Assembly (NCBI GenBank): GCA_963969395.1
Contig: OZ017799.1
Coordinates: 1,056,501-1,120,500 of the forward strand
DNA length: 64,000 nt
Source of the DNA: Pseudoscleropodium purum
Taxonomy: Eukaryota > Streptophyta > Bryopsida > Hypnales > Brachytheciaceae
Direction of reading: 5' to 3'
Position 1 is the stretch's first letter, and the number at the start of each line of letters is the position of its first letter. This document shows positions 1-12,749 of the stretch, piece by piece. Position numbers and translations under genes: made by a program. The notes beneath the pieces were generated by a model, which was not told the DNA's origin, did no database searches, and was given only the letters and a program-made list of their open reading frames with translations.

Positions 1-470
1 CAAAACGAAAGCTCAACCAAACCTCCGAATCCAAAGCTACAAAAGCCACCAAACAGCAAAAGACGCCAACACGCAAAAAGAGGAAAGAATTCACACACAC
101 CTCAGTTGGCGAAAGCTTCCCCGCTTGAACTAAACCAGCACCCACTCCACCTTCGAATTCCGTAACAACAAGGTTCAATTGCAAGTCCAAGTTCAAGAAC
201 AAGGCGGGAGTGATATGAGCATTGCAACAACATTGCAGCAACAACCAGTTGGTTCTTATGTAGCCAAGGTCCAAGTGCGTCGGTAGCCATGGCATATGCG
301 GAGCAGACGAAGAGGAGTGGAGGCGTTTCGTCATGGGGACTTGGAAACAACGAGGACTCCTTCGTTGTTTCGTGTGGGTCCCGAATGCAATCTCGTTGTT
401 GCTCAGAGGGTGGTGCGATCTGCATAGAATAAGTTAACTCAGGGTTTGGAAAAAGGATGCGTGGTCGTCA
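1..470. other. Unassigned GC-richer segment
   Basis: This stretch is clearly less AT-rich than the next several kilobases. Short open frames exist on both strands, including one on the minus strand across 102-425, but none has a domain I recognise. On the plus strand a short frame around 150-290 is Gln/Val-rich and ends soon after. It could be the edge of a gene or of a retroelement lying outside the window. I assign no function. Confidence 0.4.
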
Positions 471-639
471 GGGTTGCTGGAAAAGGGCTTTGAAAGGCTG
501 TTGCGATGCCTGATGAGTTGCAGTGGCGTTTGTAAACCTAATTGGAGGCAGGCATCGGTGGGTTATCTGGCTTCAATTGGAACCATGTCTTTGAATTCTT
601 TGCAGTTCTTGGCATTGCTATCAAGAACACTTTGCAATC

Positions 640-1010
640 GGCTTTCGAACTCTCGCTCGCCTTTCTGTCATGGATTCTTTGCGATTCTCTCGTGGATGCT
701 TTGCGATTCTCTCATGGATGCTTTGCAATTCTTTCATTGACGCATTCAGTTGTGATTCTCGCGTAAGTTCTTGGCGATTCTTTCATCGATGCTTCGCGAT
801 TCTTTTAGGGGTTCTTTGAAATTCTGTCATGGATTCTTTGCAATACTTTCATGGGTTCTTTTCATTTCTTTCGTGAATTCATTGAAATTCTGTCAATTCT
901 TATCAATTCTCCTCCTGAATACTTTGCAACTCGATCTATCATGGATTCTTTATGATTGTTTCATGAATACTTTGCGATTCTTTCATGAAACCTTTCAATT
1001 CTCGCATGAC
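640..1010. repeat. Degenerate ~22-bp tandem repeat
   Basis: The words TTTGCGATTCT and CATGGATTCTTT recur many times in one direction. Around 665-735 the unit is about 22 bp, and further on it degrades. Open frames here are Leu/Phe/Ser-rich translations of the repeat and are not supported as genes. A decayed coiled-coil coding repeat read on the minus strand is possible, but the 22-bp period does not keep frame. Confidence 0.7.
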
Positions 1011-1059
1011 AAATCTGGTATCTTGTGTGCTTGTTTGAGAGATTCTGGATTGTTGGAGA

Positions 1060-2392
1060 GTGGAATCATAAGCATGATGTGCAGTCCGATGAATGTCCGT
1101 ATAACCGATTTGAAATCGAAACTTACAGTAGCCCTTTCTTTAGGTCAGGGAATCAAAAACTTGTTTCCGCAGTCTGACAAACAGAAATACCTCAAGATCT
1201 GAGAGGAATTGGAAGTGGGTTAAGAAATGGAGGTTACCAATTCATTTGATAGAGAAAGAATTGGAGCAATCAGTTTTGGAAAATACAATAGCATGCCACA
1301 ATTACATTGTCAATCTCTCTTTAATACTTGGAAATGCACAGAAAGAGTTGCAAAAGATGTGTCCTTTCTACACCTCGAACAACATTGGATTTTGGAAGGG
1401 GGGCAGCCAAACAAAAAGATGGCACAAGTGGATAGTTCAATAGTTCGATTCTGGGAAAAAGAACAATAAAAAGAAATTTGGCATATAATATTGTGTATAG
1501 TAATGTTTTCCAAATACTTTAATTCATGTATTGTGGTCAATGTACAATCTGTTTTTTTAGAATCATTTTCCATCTTTTTGATGCAAGTGATGACTTCAAC
1601 TACCCCTGTGTATGTGATGACCAATCACAAAAGAAGGACAATTGAACTTGTGTCAATTTCGAGTGAAAAATAATGTATGTACCCATTTTGAGTATTTCTT
1701 GTATCAAGCATGTATTTTTCACACATTGAATTTTCATTTTTCAATTTTCATTGCTTTACATGAATCATTTGTGAAAGCTATGTTTACTGAATCTAGAGGT
1801 CCTTGAAAACAATCTCTTGTGAGGTCGCTAGTATACATACTAAGTTTGTATTTGTCCATTTTTCATATGTCAATAATGTTGTAAACACTATCATGAATCT
1901 CTAATTTTTGCAATACTTGTAGATTGCCCTAAATTTTTACATGCCCATGTTCTATCATTCATTCTCCAATTTGGTAGAGTTGTTTAGTCCACCTTGGTTC
2001 CTCTCTCCTTGACAATCCTAAATCTACAAAAGATTTTTTTGAAGTGTATTGATATAACCAAGACAACCATGACACCTAAAGGGTTAAGGAGACAACTTTG
2101 GAAAACAAAACATGAAAGGTAAGATCATTCAAAATTGAACAAAGTTTAAACGAATCAATATTGTGTGTCAATGAGTTCAATAAATATAAAAAGTTGATAT
2201 GATGAATTTTCTAAATCTATGCCCTAGTTTTAGTGTCTTTTTATTATTGAATTTTTTATAATGTATTTATCATCTAAATTTATTTAGGTACACTTTTGAG
2301 AACTAGTTTGGTTTTAGATTGTGAAATTGGCAAACGAATTCAAAAATTGGCTATTTATTGTATTGTGTTGAGCAAATAGAAATATATACAAA
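1060..2392. other. AT-rich intergenic DNA, nothing recognised
   Basis: Short overlapping open frames lie at 1227-1673 on both strands, with no family resemblance or convincing splice pattern. They look like chance frames. If the minus-strand gene at 7343-5019 continues downstream, later exons could lie here, but I could not find any. Confidence 0.5.
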
Positions 2393-2396
2393 TTAA

Positions 2397-3329
2397 CCTC
2401 CAAATTTCCTTGACTATGTTTTCACCAAAAATGCTCTAAAACTACCATTTTTAGTACAAACACCAAATTTTTGAAAAAAAAACTTTTTTTTGGCACATGT
2501 AACTATAGAATCTTGTAGTATGTTGACTTGAAAACATGCAATAAAAATTCAGAAATTTCCACCATGTGGATTGCAAGATATAAGTATTTAAATTTGTTGA
2601 AATCAATTTGGAGGGCTCTATGAAAAATAGGGCAGTAGTACTTCAAAAGCTTACTTTTCTATGAAAAATTGTCCAAAATGGTGGTGCTTCATTGGAATCA
2701 TTGGATTCTTTTTTATAGACAAGTTGGCACATACTTGAAAAATTTCAGATCATCTAGAATTGTACAACGTATAGGAAAAAAATAGTAAGTAGATAGTAGT
2801 AGAAAATTATTTAAAATACTAAATTATCAAGAATATAATTAAGAAACTAAAAAATGCCAATTTCAATGGTTGCAATGTTGTAACAAACAATCTACATCCC
2901 ATAATTTTGTTTTTTTCAAAAATATTGAAAATTGAATAAGATAAAAGATTTCAAAGTTTATTTTAAAGTAGAGAGTCTATAATTGCCTACAAACAAAAAA
3001 TCCTCATAACTTTTGATTCATTGATTGAAATCAAATAATTCAAAGCTTTCCATGTATAAATAGTTCTAGAAAACCAATTTCAAATATTTGTTTCTGAAAA
3101 ATATGATATTTTTATCTACCTGAACTACCCATTTACAAAAAAATTTAACATATTAGGCTATAATTTTTTACTCATATTTCCAAATGTCACGAAATTTAGT
3201 GTATATGAAACATATTCTTTGTCCCCATCTTCTACCAAAATTTGGGCTAAAAATAAAGAAATATCCAACAATACATACATGCCCAAAATTGCTATGTAGC
3301 CAAAAAAATGTATGCTAGTCCTTTAGGGA
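2397..3329 (+). mobile_element. TTAA-flanked non-autonomous element, copy A
   Basis: A ~933-bp element is flanked by TTAA at 2393-2396 and 3330-3333. The left end reads CCTCCAAATTTCC and the right end CCTTTAGGGA, a decayed inverted repeat. Internal blocks shared with the other copies include TTTTCACCAAAAATGCT near the left, an AAAAAAATAGTAAGTAG block, and AAAGCTTTCCATGTATA. There is no coding capacity. Same family as the copies at 13573, 26945, 29195, 33148 and 38218. Confidence 0.75.
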
Positions 3330-3333
3330 TTAA

Positions 3334-4179
3334 AATGAAGAATTGATTAGCAATTGTATAGAAAAATTACAAAATATAAGACAAGTCATGAGGAAGAGAA
3401 ATTTCTCTAACTAATCAATTCATTAATTAACTAATAAAATTTTCTAATCGATTAATAAATCATAAACCAATTATTTAGCTTCCCAATTCAAACGAAGTTT
3501 ATTTTACATAAAGCGTTGATTCAAAAGTTGACTAATAAAAACATCTATAGTATTTTTTTGAAATTTGTTATAGAACAAGGAATTTCCATTTAAAGCATTG
3601 TAATAAAAATAAAAATATGTGGTTAATTTTAAAATATGTTTTTATTATTGTAATAAAAATTATAAAACCATTTTTTAGGAGAAGGTATAAAAAAGTGCAA
3701 AATCTCATAAAATCAGGTATATCGATATTTTAATGTATAAAGAATTGAAAAAAAATTGGGCATTTCTAATAACTCTATGGAAATACCATGCATCAAAAAG
3801 ATGGAAACAAATAGCTTTTGCATGATTTAAAATGCCAGCAAAAAAGATGCTGCCTTTAAAATTTTTAATTATAAAGGATTGATTACATTATTATATCTTT
3901 GTGCTTCTCAATACTTAAATCTAGAGCAAGGCTAAAGTATTCATCTATATTTGTTCATTAACAAATTCAACCATAGGACTCTTTAGTTAATTTGCTAAAG
4001 TACACCCTCCTAAAATTTTAGGATAAAAAATCTTACCAATTGCAAGATCAAGTAAATTGAATTTCAAAAAGGATTATTTTCAACTCTTCCTAAATGGTTG
4101 TATTTCATCTTTCAAATTTTTTACATAAAAATGTGTAGATCCTACAACTTGTTACTCTCCTTAATATGTTGACGAAATA
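3334..4179. other. AT-rich spacer, nothing recognised
   Basis: Homopolymer-rich AT DNA between two copies of the TTAA-flanked family. No open frame, RNA gene or repeat boundary was recognised. Confidence 0.5.
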
Positions 4180-4645
4180 AGTAGATAATGATTCAAAATA
4201 TTAAATTGTTAAGAATTTAGTTATGGAATAGAATAATTCCAATCTTTATGGTCGTAATGTTGTAATAAACAATCTAGCTATACCTAATACTTTCATTTTA
4301 TTTTAAAAAATATTGAAAATTGAGTTAAATAAAGGAATTCAAAGTTGATCTTAGAGTACGAATTTAATAACTACCTGCAAACTAAAACTCTTCATAACCT
4401 TCATCTTATTAATCAAAATGGAATGATTCAAAGCTTTCCACGTGCAAAGCAATGAAAATTACATATCATACAATAATATTTTAACCATATAGTTGAAAGT
4501 TATGAAAATGGTTGTGCTTTAAAGATACTCCTTGGGGCACATGTCATGTGAAAAAAATTTTAAATGAAAAATAAAATTATGTTCATAGTGAGATGCTCCA
4601 AATGACTATGCTACCAAAAATCTCGTTTGATCCTTTAATAAGGGG
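4180..4645 (+). mobile_element. TTAA-flanked element, 5'-truncated copy B
   Basis: Matches the right half of the family, including the ATTGAAAATTGAGTTAAA and GGAATGATTCAAAGC blocks. It ends AAGGGG followed by TTAA at 4646-4649. The left end is missing or too decayed to place, so the start is approximate. It shares a variant right half (GCAATGAAAATTACATATCA) with the copies at 8860, 26945 and 33148, which suggests a subfamily. Confidence 0.6.
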
Positions 4646-4944
4646 TTAATGTTTTCAATGCTCTTAAGGTTATGGGATTGGTGATTATTTGTACTATATT
4701 TATTGACATGACTATCCAAAATCATTATTAACCTAAAAACATGGTCTTGATAAATCTACAATTTTATTAATAATAATATATACATTTGGTATTTAAAAAA
4801 ACACTAGTCTATAAATGTTTGTATATACATCAAAATTAAAATATCTACAACTTGTATAAAGGAATAGAAATAAATAGACAAATTTGGATTATAGATTCAT
4901 AATATAATAAAATAATATATTGAAACAAATAGTGAGAAACTTGT

Positions 4945-4983
4945 GTATATATACATACATACATACATACATATATATATATA
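4945..4983. repeat. (ACAT)n/(AT)n microsatellite
   Basis: Several ACAT units pass directly into AT units just downstream of the stop codon of the minus-strand gene. Confidence 0.85.
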
Positions 4984-5018
4984 TTGCACTAAAATCACAA
5001 AAGGGATTTTTTTCTTGA

Positions 5019-7343
5019 TTATATAGAAAGTCTATCCTCTCTTCCAATACCTTGTAAACCAAAATGGCAAAAAAAGTCTACACTTCTTGACACATGTGCA
5101 ATCTCTAGCCTATCTAGAATATAAGATAAATAGATTTGTTTTTTGATATCTAGCTTTTGCACACGTGCACTCAACAACTTTGTTTTCAAATTGGGCAAAA
5201 TTTGCTTAGAAAATCCTTCTATTTTTAAATGTTTATTGTCGCAAATTGAAGAAGTATTATTATTATCTATTAAATTGTCAATATCTTCCAATTCTTTAGA
5301 AGTTTTTTCTAAGAATAACTTTAATTTTTTATACTCATAGTGGCCCATCCATTTAGATGATAGTTCAATGTTACTTGGAGTTGAAGAACAAGTTGTTGAG
5401 TAGTCTATTGTCCGACTTGGTCTATCATTGTTAGAATTGGTTGATTCTTCATCACAACTATTAAATTGAAGTACATCCAATTTTTTCATATCATGTATCT
5501 CTGAATTAAGATCTTGACAAATGTATCTAAGGTTCAATTTCAAGCCACTTTTGCATTCATTTTCAACAAGTCTTGAAGGCAAATCAATATCAAAAACATT
5601 ATTACATAATGTTGTATCTTTTTCATTGAAAATACCTTGTTTTTCATTGATAATATACCTTTCTTTTTCTTTAATAACATGATTAGTACTACTTTTTATA
5701 AGGCAAGAAATAGGTGATAGAGCCTTTCTTAAAGGTGGAAGGCAATTATTTTCTTTATTTTCAAGAGTAAATTCATCATGCACTTTATAATTATTAAGTA
5801 ATATAAGTGCACTTTCATCATATTCATTGCTTTCATTTTCATTTAGTTTACAAAACGATATGGTTGATCTTAAGCATGATTCATAGTCACAATGAGGCTT
5901 CAATTTCTTTGTAGAGGTTTCATTATTATAATCACCTCTAAATTCTTTTTCATTTTCATCATCACTTTTAAAACCATTTTTATTCAATACTTTATCAAGT
6001 AAAAGTGCTCGTGCGCTTCTACATATTATTTGTTCTTTGTGATAGAATACATCATAATCAATTCCATCATATGAATTTAAATGATTAACATTTTTTGTGA
6101 TATCTTCATATGAATTTTGGATATTGCCTTCTCTTGCACTTTGAAAATATTCATAATTTGGAGTCAAAAGCTCTTGCAAATCACTCATGTATTTTTTATT
6201 CTTGTTCAACAAAGAATAATCTTCATTTTGTTGTTCTTCAATGTTGTAAGGCTTTGGAGAACATGAACTTGAAATTGGCCTCGTTTGGATTTTTTCTGAG
6301 TGATTGAAACTCTTTCTATTAAATATTGGAGAAGTCTTGTCGATTTGATATCTTGTAGGGGTTGATGGCTTTGATAAATTTTTTGAATAACAAAAACCAT
6401 GGCCATCAATATGAAAATATGCTTTGTATCGATTGCGAATATCATTCAACTGTAAATTATTCTTCACACTTGAATGAAGTTCAATGTTTTTGCTAGTGAT
6501 GTTATGAAGTATAGAACATGAGAGACCATTGCCTAATTTTGGAATTTTGCAATTTGAAAAAATAAACTTTGAATCATCACTTCTTTTAATTTCAATATTT
6601 GAATCCTATCATCATAAAAGTCATAGTTATTAGTACCACAACAATAATAAAAGCTCAAATGGTGCATTAAACTAAATACTAAACCAATATAGTTTGATTG
6701 AAATATTGTAGACCAAATTAAATTAAAAAATCAAATTAGGTTAAAACATTATATAAAACTATATCAAGATACAAAGTAGTAAATGTTGATATACTTCAAC
6801 CTTTTGCCAAAATTTCCGTTTAGTAAATTCTTTGTTTGGTAGCTTATTCTTCCTGTATTTAAATCATTTATTGAAAATCATTTTTTTTGCAAAAATCTAT
6901 AAAGAATTAATTTGTATTTAACCAATCTCCTAAATAACAACAGTGTTTAGTGATTTTTTGGGAATCATCATGTTTAGTGCACAAACCTTTGTATTGTATT
7001 ATTGTTATTTACATTTGCTTTCTTTGATTGAAGTGTCTCTTCTCGGAGGTCTTGAAGCTTCAATCTTTCTTTATTAGCTCCACTGTCATTCAATATGCAT
7101 AACACCATATTACCACTTAAATTTTTTTTAAATGATGTTGTGATGTTAATATTCATTTATCTCAAAACATTTTTTTAATTAATTAAAATTTAGAAAACTA
7201 AGAGTAATAACAAACCTAATGAATACTTGAAATCCACGTTCACGATGTTCAAGCTGTAATTTGGTAATGTTTGAATAGTTTTGAAACTTTCTTGTTTGTC
7301 GTGTTGATTGGTTGGTGAAAGGCGGTTTTTGCAGTGTCCTCAT
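5019..7343 (-). CDS. Spliced minus-strand gene, candidate KATNIP-like (ciliary) protein, N-terminal part
   Basis: What is seen: a 1.45-kb open frame in very AT-rich DNA, continuing in frame up to an acceptor. Suggested exons (minus strand): 7343-7216 from ATG, 7082-7013, and 6605-5019. Intron 1 (7215-7083) has AG/GTTTGT and ACAG borders and joins in phase 2. Intron 2 (GTAAAT donor, ATAG acceptor) keeps phase 0. A competing donor at 6987 breaks phase. The model gives about 594 residues, mostly Asn/Ser/Lys-rich and probably disordered, with Lys/Leu-rich helices near the C-terminus. The splice joins residues into ERGFQVFISGANKE, which from memory resembles the N-terminal LExGFSVYVNGAN-type motif of katanin-interacting protein (KATNIP/KIAA0556), a basal-body/ciliary protein. 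A donor (CAAG/GTATTG, exon end 5051) just before the stop suggests the gene may continue downstream; known KATNIPs are far longer. Coding status is likely; the family call is tentative. Confidence 0.5.
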
Positions 7344-8859
7344 TTCACTTCATTATTTTTATAATATTTCCACTTATAGATAGCAATTTTCATTAAACCC
7401 ATTTTCATACCATAATTCTATATAAGTGCAAATTGAATATTAAATTGTTCAATACTTAAGTTATAGCTCAGTTTTATTCACCAATTTGTATCATTTTTAC
7501 AAGGAGCTCTAAATTCAGCAAATTACTAAGATATTTATATTCTATATATCTTTAGAAATTTCACAAATTCAATTGATTATACAATAAGTCATGACAAGAA
7601 TAAATCATTGACAATGTATAGAGAATATTCTCAATAACAAAACATTTGTTCCTATAAGACCAAACTAAATACAGAATACATGTTTTGGGAAATAATAGTC
7701 AATTGTGATAACTTCCAAAACACATCTCTTTGGTTCAAAAATGTGAAGCAAGAATATTCCTTTTTGAAGATCAATTTGGTTATCTTCCTTGAAGCTTCCT
7801 TAAAGATTTATTTCAACTCCATTGAAAATGAACACATCTACATTTGGTCAATTGGATACTTAAGAGTGAATTGTATGCAATTCATCAACCAATAATGACA
7901 ATTGAAAATTTACCTACATTAGTGAGATCCACAAAGAAACTTTTAAAGTTGATGATGTGACATTCTTTAGAAACAAGAAGCTACATTAGGAGAAGCTCTA
8001 TCCATTTAAAATAGGAACACCTAAACCCATGCATAATTCCTATATATTAATTACAAATGAAAGAGATTTCAATATACCATCAATAGAATATTGTATACAA
8101 AACTTATAAGAGGTCAATGTTTCTTTGATAGATTCTCTAAAATTGTTACTTCAACATACTCAGTGTAAGAGATGTACATATTGGTAGCATATTTAATCAA
8201 GTGATACTTTGGGCAACTATCTCTTTTCAATCTACCTATTTTAGTATGAGTTCATCCTTTTCAAATAAGTATAGCTACTTAAACTTTTTCAATGTCTTTA
8301 TGTCAACAATAACATCCACCATCAATATCATCAAGATGTTATAGGGAACGTTATAGTTGATATAAAAGCATAGTTTGCTACATTGGATGTCATCTAAAGT
8401 CCATCACCTAAAACATGGATTTCTTAGCAAGTGTTTGCAATCCACAATTATATCCTAACCCCTAAAATTCCAAACAATCATTTTTGGGTCAATGCTCCTC
8501 TTGAGTAGACTATCCAAATCCAAAAAATAACACATTTTCTTAATTTTAAAATTTTCCATGTTTTTTCTTGGATTGCTGATCCCTAATCAAAATTAATCTT
8601 TCATTGCTCCAATCTTTGTGAAAATTGGCATGCACGTTTTCAACTACTTGTACTTGCTTAGAGTCCAAAAAGACAAACTTTCATTTTGTAATTTTTTTGA
8701 GACATGGCATCCAAAAGTCATTTTGCTTAGGAAAAAAATTGTTGTGTTTCCATAACTTAAACCTTGATTGCAATTAATTCAAAACCCATAACTTCACATT
8801 CTTTAGAAGATTGATTAATTCTTGGATTAATTTGATAGTACATATTTAGGCAAGATTAT
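7344..8859. other. AT-rich intergenic DNA, upstream of the minus-strand gene
   Basis: This contains the presumed promoter of the gene starting at 7343, without a clear TATA box or motif. A short open frame at 7680-7895 looks like chance. No repeat boundary was recognised. Confidence 0.45.
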
Positions 8860-9595
8860 AAGTTTTTAAAGAATGATTCTAGAAAGAGCTATTCCTTCAT
8901 TTAGGAAAGGCTGCTAAACTTCCCAAGGCCACATTTGTATGAAAAATGTCCAAAATGATGTGCTTTTTTTTATTCATTCTTTAAAGCAAGTTGGCTACAT
9001 GCTTGGAAATTTTCAAATCATTTGAAATTGTACAATATATAGGGGGAAAAAAGAGTAAGTTGAAAGAAGTAGCAAAATATTAAAATAATAAGAATTTAGT
9101 CATGGAATTGAATAATACTGTCTAATCCCAATAGTTTTAATGTTGTAATAATTAATCTATTTCCTATGATTTTATTTTTTTCAAAAAATATTGAAAATTG
9201 AATTAAATAAAGGACTTCAAAGTTTATTTTTGAGCAGGGATTCCATAACTACCCGCAAACTAAAACTCCTCATAACATTCATCTCATTAATCAAATTAGA
9301 ATGATTCAAAGCTTTCCATGTATACATAAATCTAAAAAACTAGTTTCAAGTTATTATTATTTTTTAAATGATTTTAAAAAAAAAATTAGGTTGCCTAAAG
9401 ATCAATGAAGATTACATATCATACATGAACATTTTAATCATGTATTCAAAAGTTATCAAAAAATGTGCACCTTAAAGCTACTTCTTAGGCATATGTTGTA
9501 TGAAAATTTCAAAGGAAAAAAAATAAAAAATTCCATTTGTAATGAGCTTCCCCAATTACTCTATTATCCCAAAATGTAGTTTGGTCTTGTAGGGC
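8860..9595 (+). mobile_element. TTAA-flanked element, 5'-decayed copy C
   Basis: Family blocks are present (ATGAAAAATGTCCAAAATG, GAATGATTCAAAGCTTTCC, ACATATCATAC). The right end reads TTGTAGGGC followed by TTAA at 9596-9599. The left terminus cannot be placed, so the start is approximate. It belongs to the variant right-half subfamily seen at 4180, 26945 and 33148. Confidence 0.6.
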
Positions 9596-9599
9596 TTAA

Positions 9600-11966
9600 A
9601 AGCATATGGTTACAGTTCCAAATAAAACACTTATCAAAACTATAGTATAAAACAAAAAAGAAGAACAATAAAAGGCCTTGGCTGTGTATTTGGGGCTTAG
9701 AGTCATTAAACAAATGGTAAGTAGGTTTTGCAAAAAAAAATCTTATTGAAATACAAATAGGTGCCTATGAGTTATTGTACTTAACTTTATACAATTAAAC
9801 TATTAATGAATTGTTCATATACTATATTGTACTTAATTTCAACCTACAATATAGCAACCCACAATCTCTTAAAACTACTAGGCTCTAAATTTATCCTTTT
9901 GCACTTAATATCCAAATTACATTGTCAAAAACTAAAAAGCTCCATTTTTTATAAAGAGATTTATATGTTTTTCATTCGTTTATATAATAATCAATTAAAA
10001 AGCATTAGTAGTATGATTTTTTAATTTGATTGTACAAATATGTAGGAAACATTGATATTACCAAGGTAAAAGTTTTTTACAATAGATGCTGCAATGTCAA
10101 AAGGATGCTTCACAAATTGTATAATGTACATATTTTTAGATTAAAATTTGGTTTCATTGAATTAGTACTTGTATTCTAACTAAAATTTTACATTTGGTAC
10201 AATGGTACAATGAATTTATCAAGACCTATTTTACTATAGTTTACAAAAATTTGGTTTGCAACTTTTTATTGGTAAAGCATTGATTAGGATTGAGTGATTT
10301 TTGTGATTTTTTTTGCCAAAGTAACATTGTGGTTTCCTGAAAGAAAGATTCGCATGCACATTAATGTTTTTTGCATACTTGCAAAATATAAATTTGAATA
10401 TTTCATCACTAATATTTTTCAATCAGTTTTTAATTCAAAATAACAAACAGGGCAAAAAAATATATCATAAATGAATTTTCTGGTTGAAAATGGAATTTAA
10501 TGTGTTGATTGAGATTGCATAAAAGAAAAATATTTATATGTTAGTTTTTGAAATGCTACCAAGGTCACATTTTAAATGCTATCTATTTCAAACCTAAAAC
10601 TAGTATTGCATTACAATCTTCTTGATGTTGTACACTATACTAATAATGATATTTAGTGAAAACTACATTAATTAATTTATAAATGCTATAAGTTTTTGAC
10701 TCTCAATGAATGTTTTTACAAACTATGTTTACATAATTCCCTTCTATGAACAATATAGATTTTTGTGCTTTTGATAAAAATCTTCATCAAAGATAAAAAT
10801 TCATATCAATTCCAATTCAATTAATGTACTTACATTTAATATCACAACTACTGTAATATACATAAATATATGCATATTCGTTGGGACCTACATCTTAAGA
10901 AGGGTCTCTAATGCCTGAGTGTGTTGAATTTCCTTTAAGTAGAGTCCTATAGCAAAATTTCACTAGTATCACACTCGTACAAAATTTTCTACTTGTATTT
11001 GTAAAGTAAGTGCAAAATCATCATTAAGTAAAAACCATCACATTGAAATTCTTGCCTAGAATGAAGACATTGATTTTGAGTACACTTATCACTAGACTTT
11101 TGCTTCATTTTTTTTATTTGTACCATTTGCTTTCTTCTACCTTAGTGAATGTATAGATTCACTAAGTTGAGTGTATAGAAAGTAAGGTTCCCTCACAATG
11201 ATGTTGATTGTCTTGTTGCTCCAATTTTGTTTTAAATTTTCCAATATGTTCTAAGAACAGTGAAGAGGTGTTCAATAGTTATACCATTAATTTTTAGATG
11301 GTAACAAATTGAATTGGGATTGAAGGGGATTACAAAACAAAGCTTTTTGTCTCATATTTAAAGAAATGTAGACTATTCATACAATTTTGGACTATGTTTG
11401 CAAAATATTCAAAATATTTCCTAATGTTTTGTATAAATCTTTTGATATTTTGCATAGATCTTCTAGTCGTTTGCCTATATATAATTTAAGCAATAAATAT
11501 TTATTTTTGGACTTTGGATTGTGTAGATCTAATTGAATATGAAATTTTTCTTATTACCTACAATATAGTGCACTTTTGTTTTTGTACTATAACATGTAAA
11601 TCTTACATACAAAAAATTATTAGACACCAAATAAATATTCAAGCATTTCAAATGAAAAATTTATGGGGAGGTACCCTTGTTTGGTATTTAGGTACCAAAT
11701 ATCTTTTTTCTTTTGTTGATGATAATTTGCTAGGTCTTACAAAAATGAGCCTTTAGTTTCACCTTCAAAGACTCTTCAATTGAAAACTAAAGCATCACAC
11801 CCTATCCACATGAGAGTTACATGGGCAATCAAATATTTTTCTTTATGCACCAATTTTTGTCAATTGACCTATACCCAACAAATGATAGCTATTTTTTATG
11901 AAGGAAATTTTAATTTTTATCATGAGTCAAAACATGCAAATTATTGCTACAGTTGAAGACTAATAG
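9600..11966. other. AT-rich intergenic DNA, nothing recognised
   Basis: Only short open frames (such as 9806-10024 and 11514-11756), with no domain, splice pattern or codon signal. No RNA gene or repeat boundary was seen. Confidence 0.5.
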
Positions 11967-11967
11967 C

Positions 11968-12170
11968 CAAATTCTATCTAAATATCACCTAATTTTGATA
12001 TAGATATCACCCAAGTAGTCAAATTCTACCCACATATCACCTAATTTTGATGTAGATATCATCCAAGTAGTCAAATTCTACCCACATATCACCTAATTTT
12101 GATATAGATATCACCCAAGTAGTCAAATTCTACCCACATATCACCTAGTTTTGATATGAATATCACCTAA
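11968..12170 (+). repeat. 52-bp tandem repeat, about four copies
   Basis: Four head-to-tail copies of a 52-bp unit beginning CAAATTCTACCCACATATCA. Copies 2 and 3 are nearly identical; copies 1 and 4 are more diverged. The last copy breaks at ATCACCTAA, exactly where the MITE at 12171 begins, so the MITE appears to have inserted into the array. Confidence 0.9.
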
Positions 12171-12513
12171 GGGCCACTTCACACATGGTCTGAAGGTCAA
12201 AAGTCCGTCGGCCTCCACCAATCAGATTTCAAAATCCCCTAACTTTGGCCTCTCGACCCTTCATACAAGGTGGCACAGTCCAAAGTCCGTCACCCTCCAA
12301 ACTACCTACATAACAACCTCATCTCCTACGTGACAATGGCCTCGCAACAAACTCTCGACCAAAATTTAGGTTGCTACTTTGTGATGACCCAAACTCTAGT
12401 CGAGAGTCCATTGAAATTAGCATTTATTGCCCATTTCTTTGGACTCTCGCCCAAAGTTTGGCCATGAACTCCCACGACCTCTGGACTTGGTCGGCCCATG
12501 TGTGAAGGGTCCC
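12171..12513. mobile_element. Tourist/PIF-Harbinger-like MITE, copy 1
   Basis: A 343-bp element with inverted ends GGGCCACTTCACACATGG and GGGACCCTTCACACATGG (the latter read on the minus strand), flanked by TAA at 12168-12170 and 12514-12516. The 3-bp TAA/TTA target duplication is typical of PIF-Harbinger/Tourist elements. The interior has GC-richer blocks (AGTCCGTCACCCTCCAA, CTCTCGACC) that recur in reverse orientation at 45188 and in decayed form at 57187 and 60445. No coding capacity. Confidence 0.8.
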
Positions 12514-12749
12514 TAAGTATTGCATGGATATTGAAGAAATATTTGACAAACTGATCAAAATCACTGGCAACAACCTAAAAATCACATAAATTAATTATCC
12601 TTGCATGAACTTTTTGCATGATCACCTAAATTGACAACTATGGTCACCACATCTGAAGTCATTGGATATTAAAAAATGGTTACCCAGGTTGGAAATGTCA
12701 AGGTGAGATTCAAAAGTCAATGAATTGATAATGAGCCCAACCAAGGATT

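Noticed and set aside
771..1202. Open frame rich in Leu/Phe/Ser (143 codons)
   Set aside because: It is a translation of the degenerate 22-bp tandem repeat; overlapping frames on the same strand look alike.
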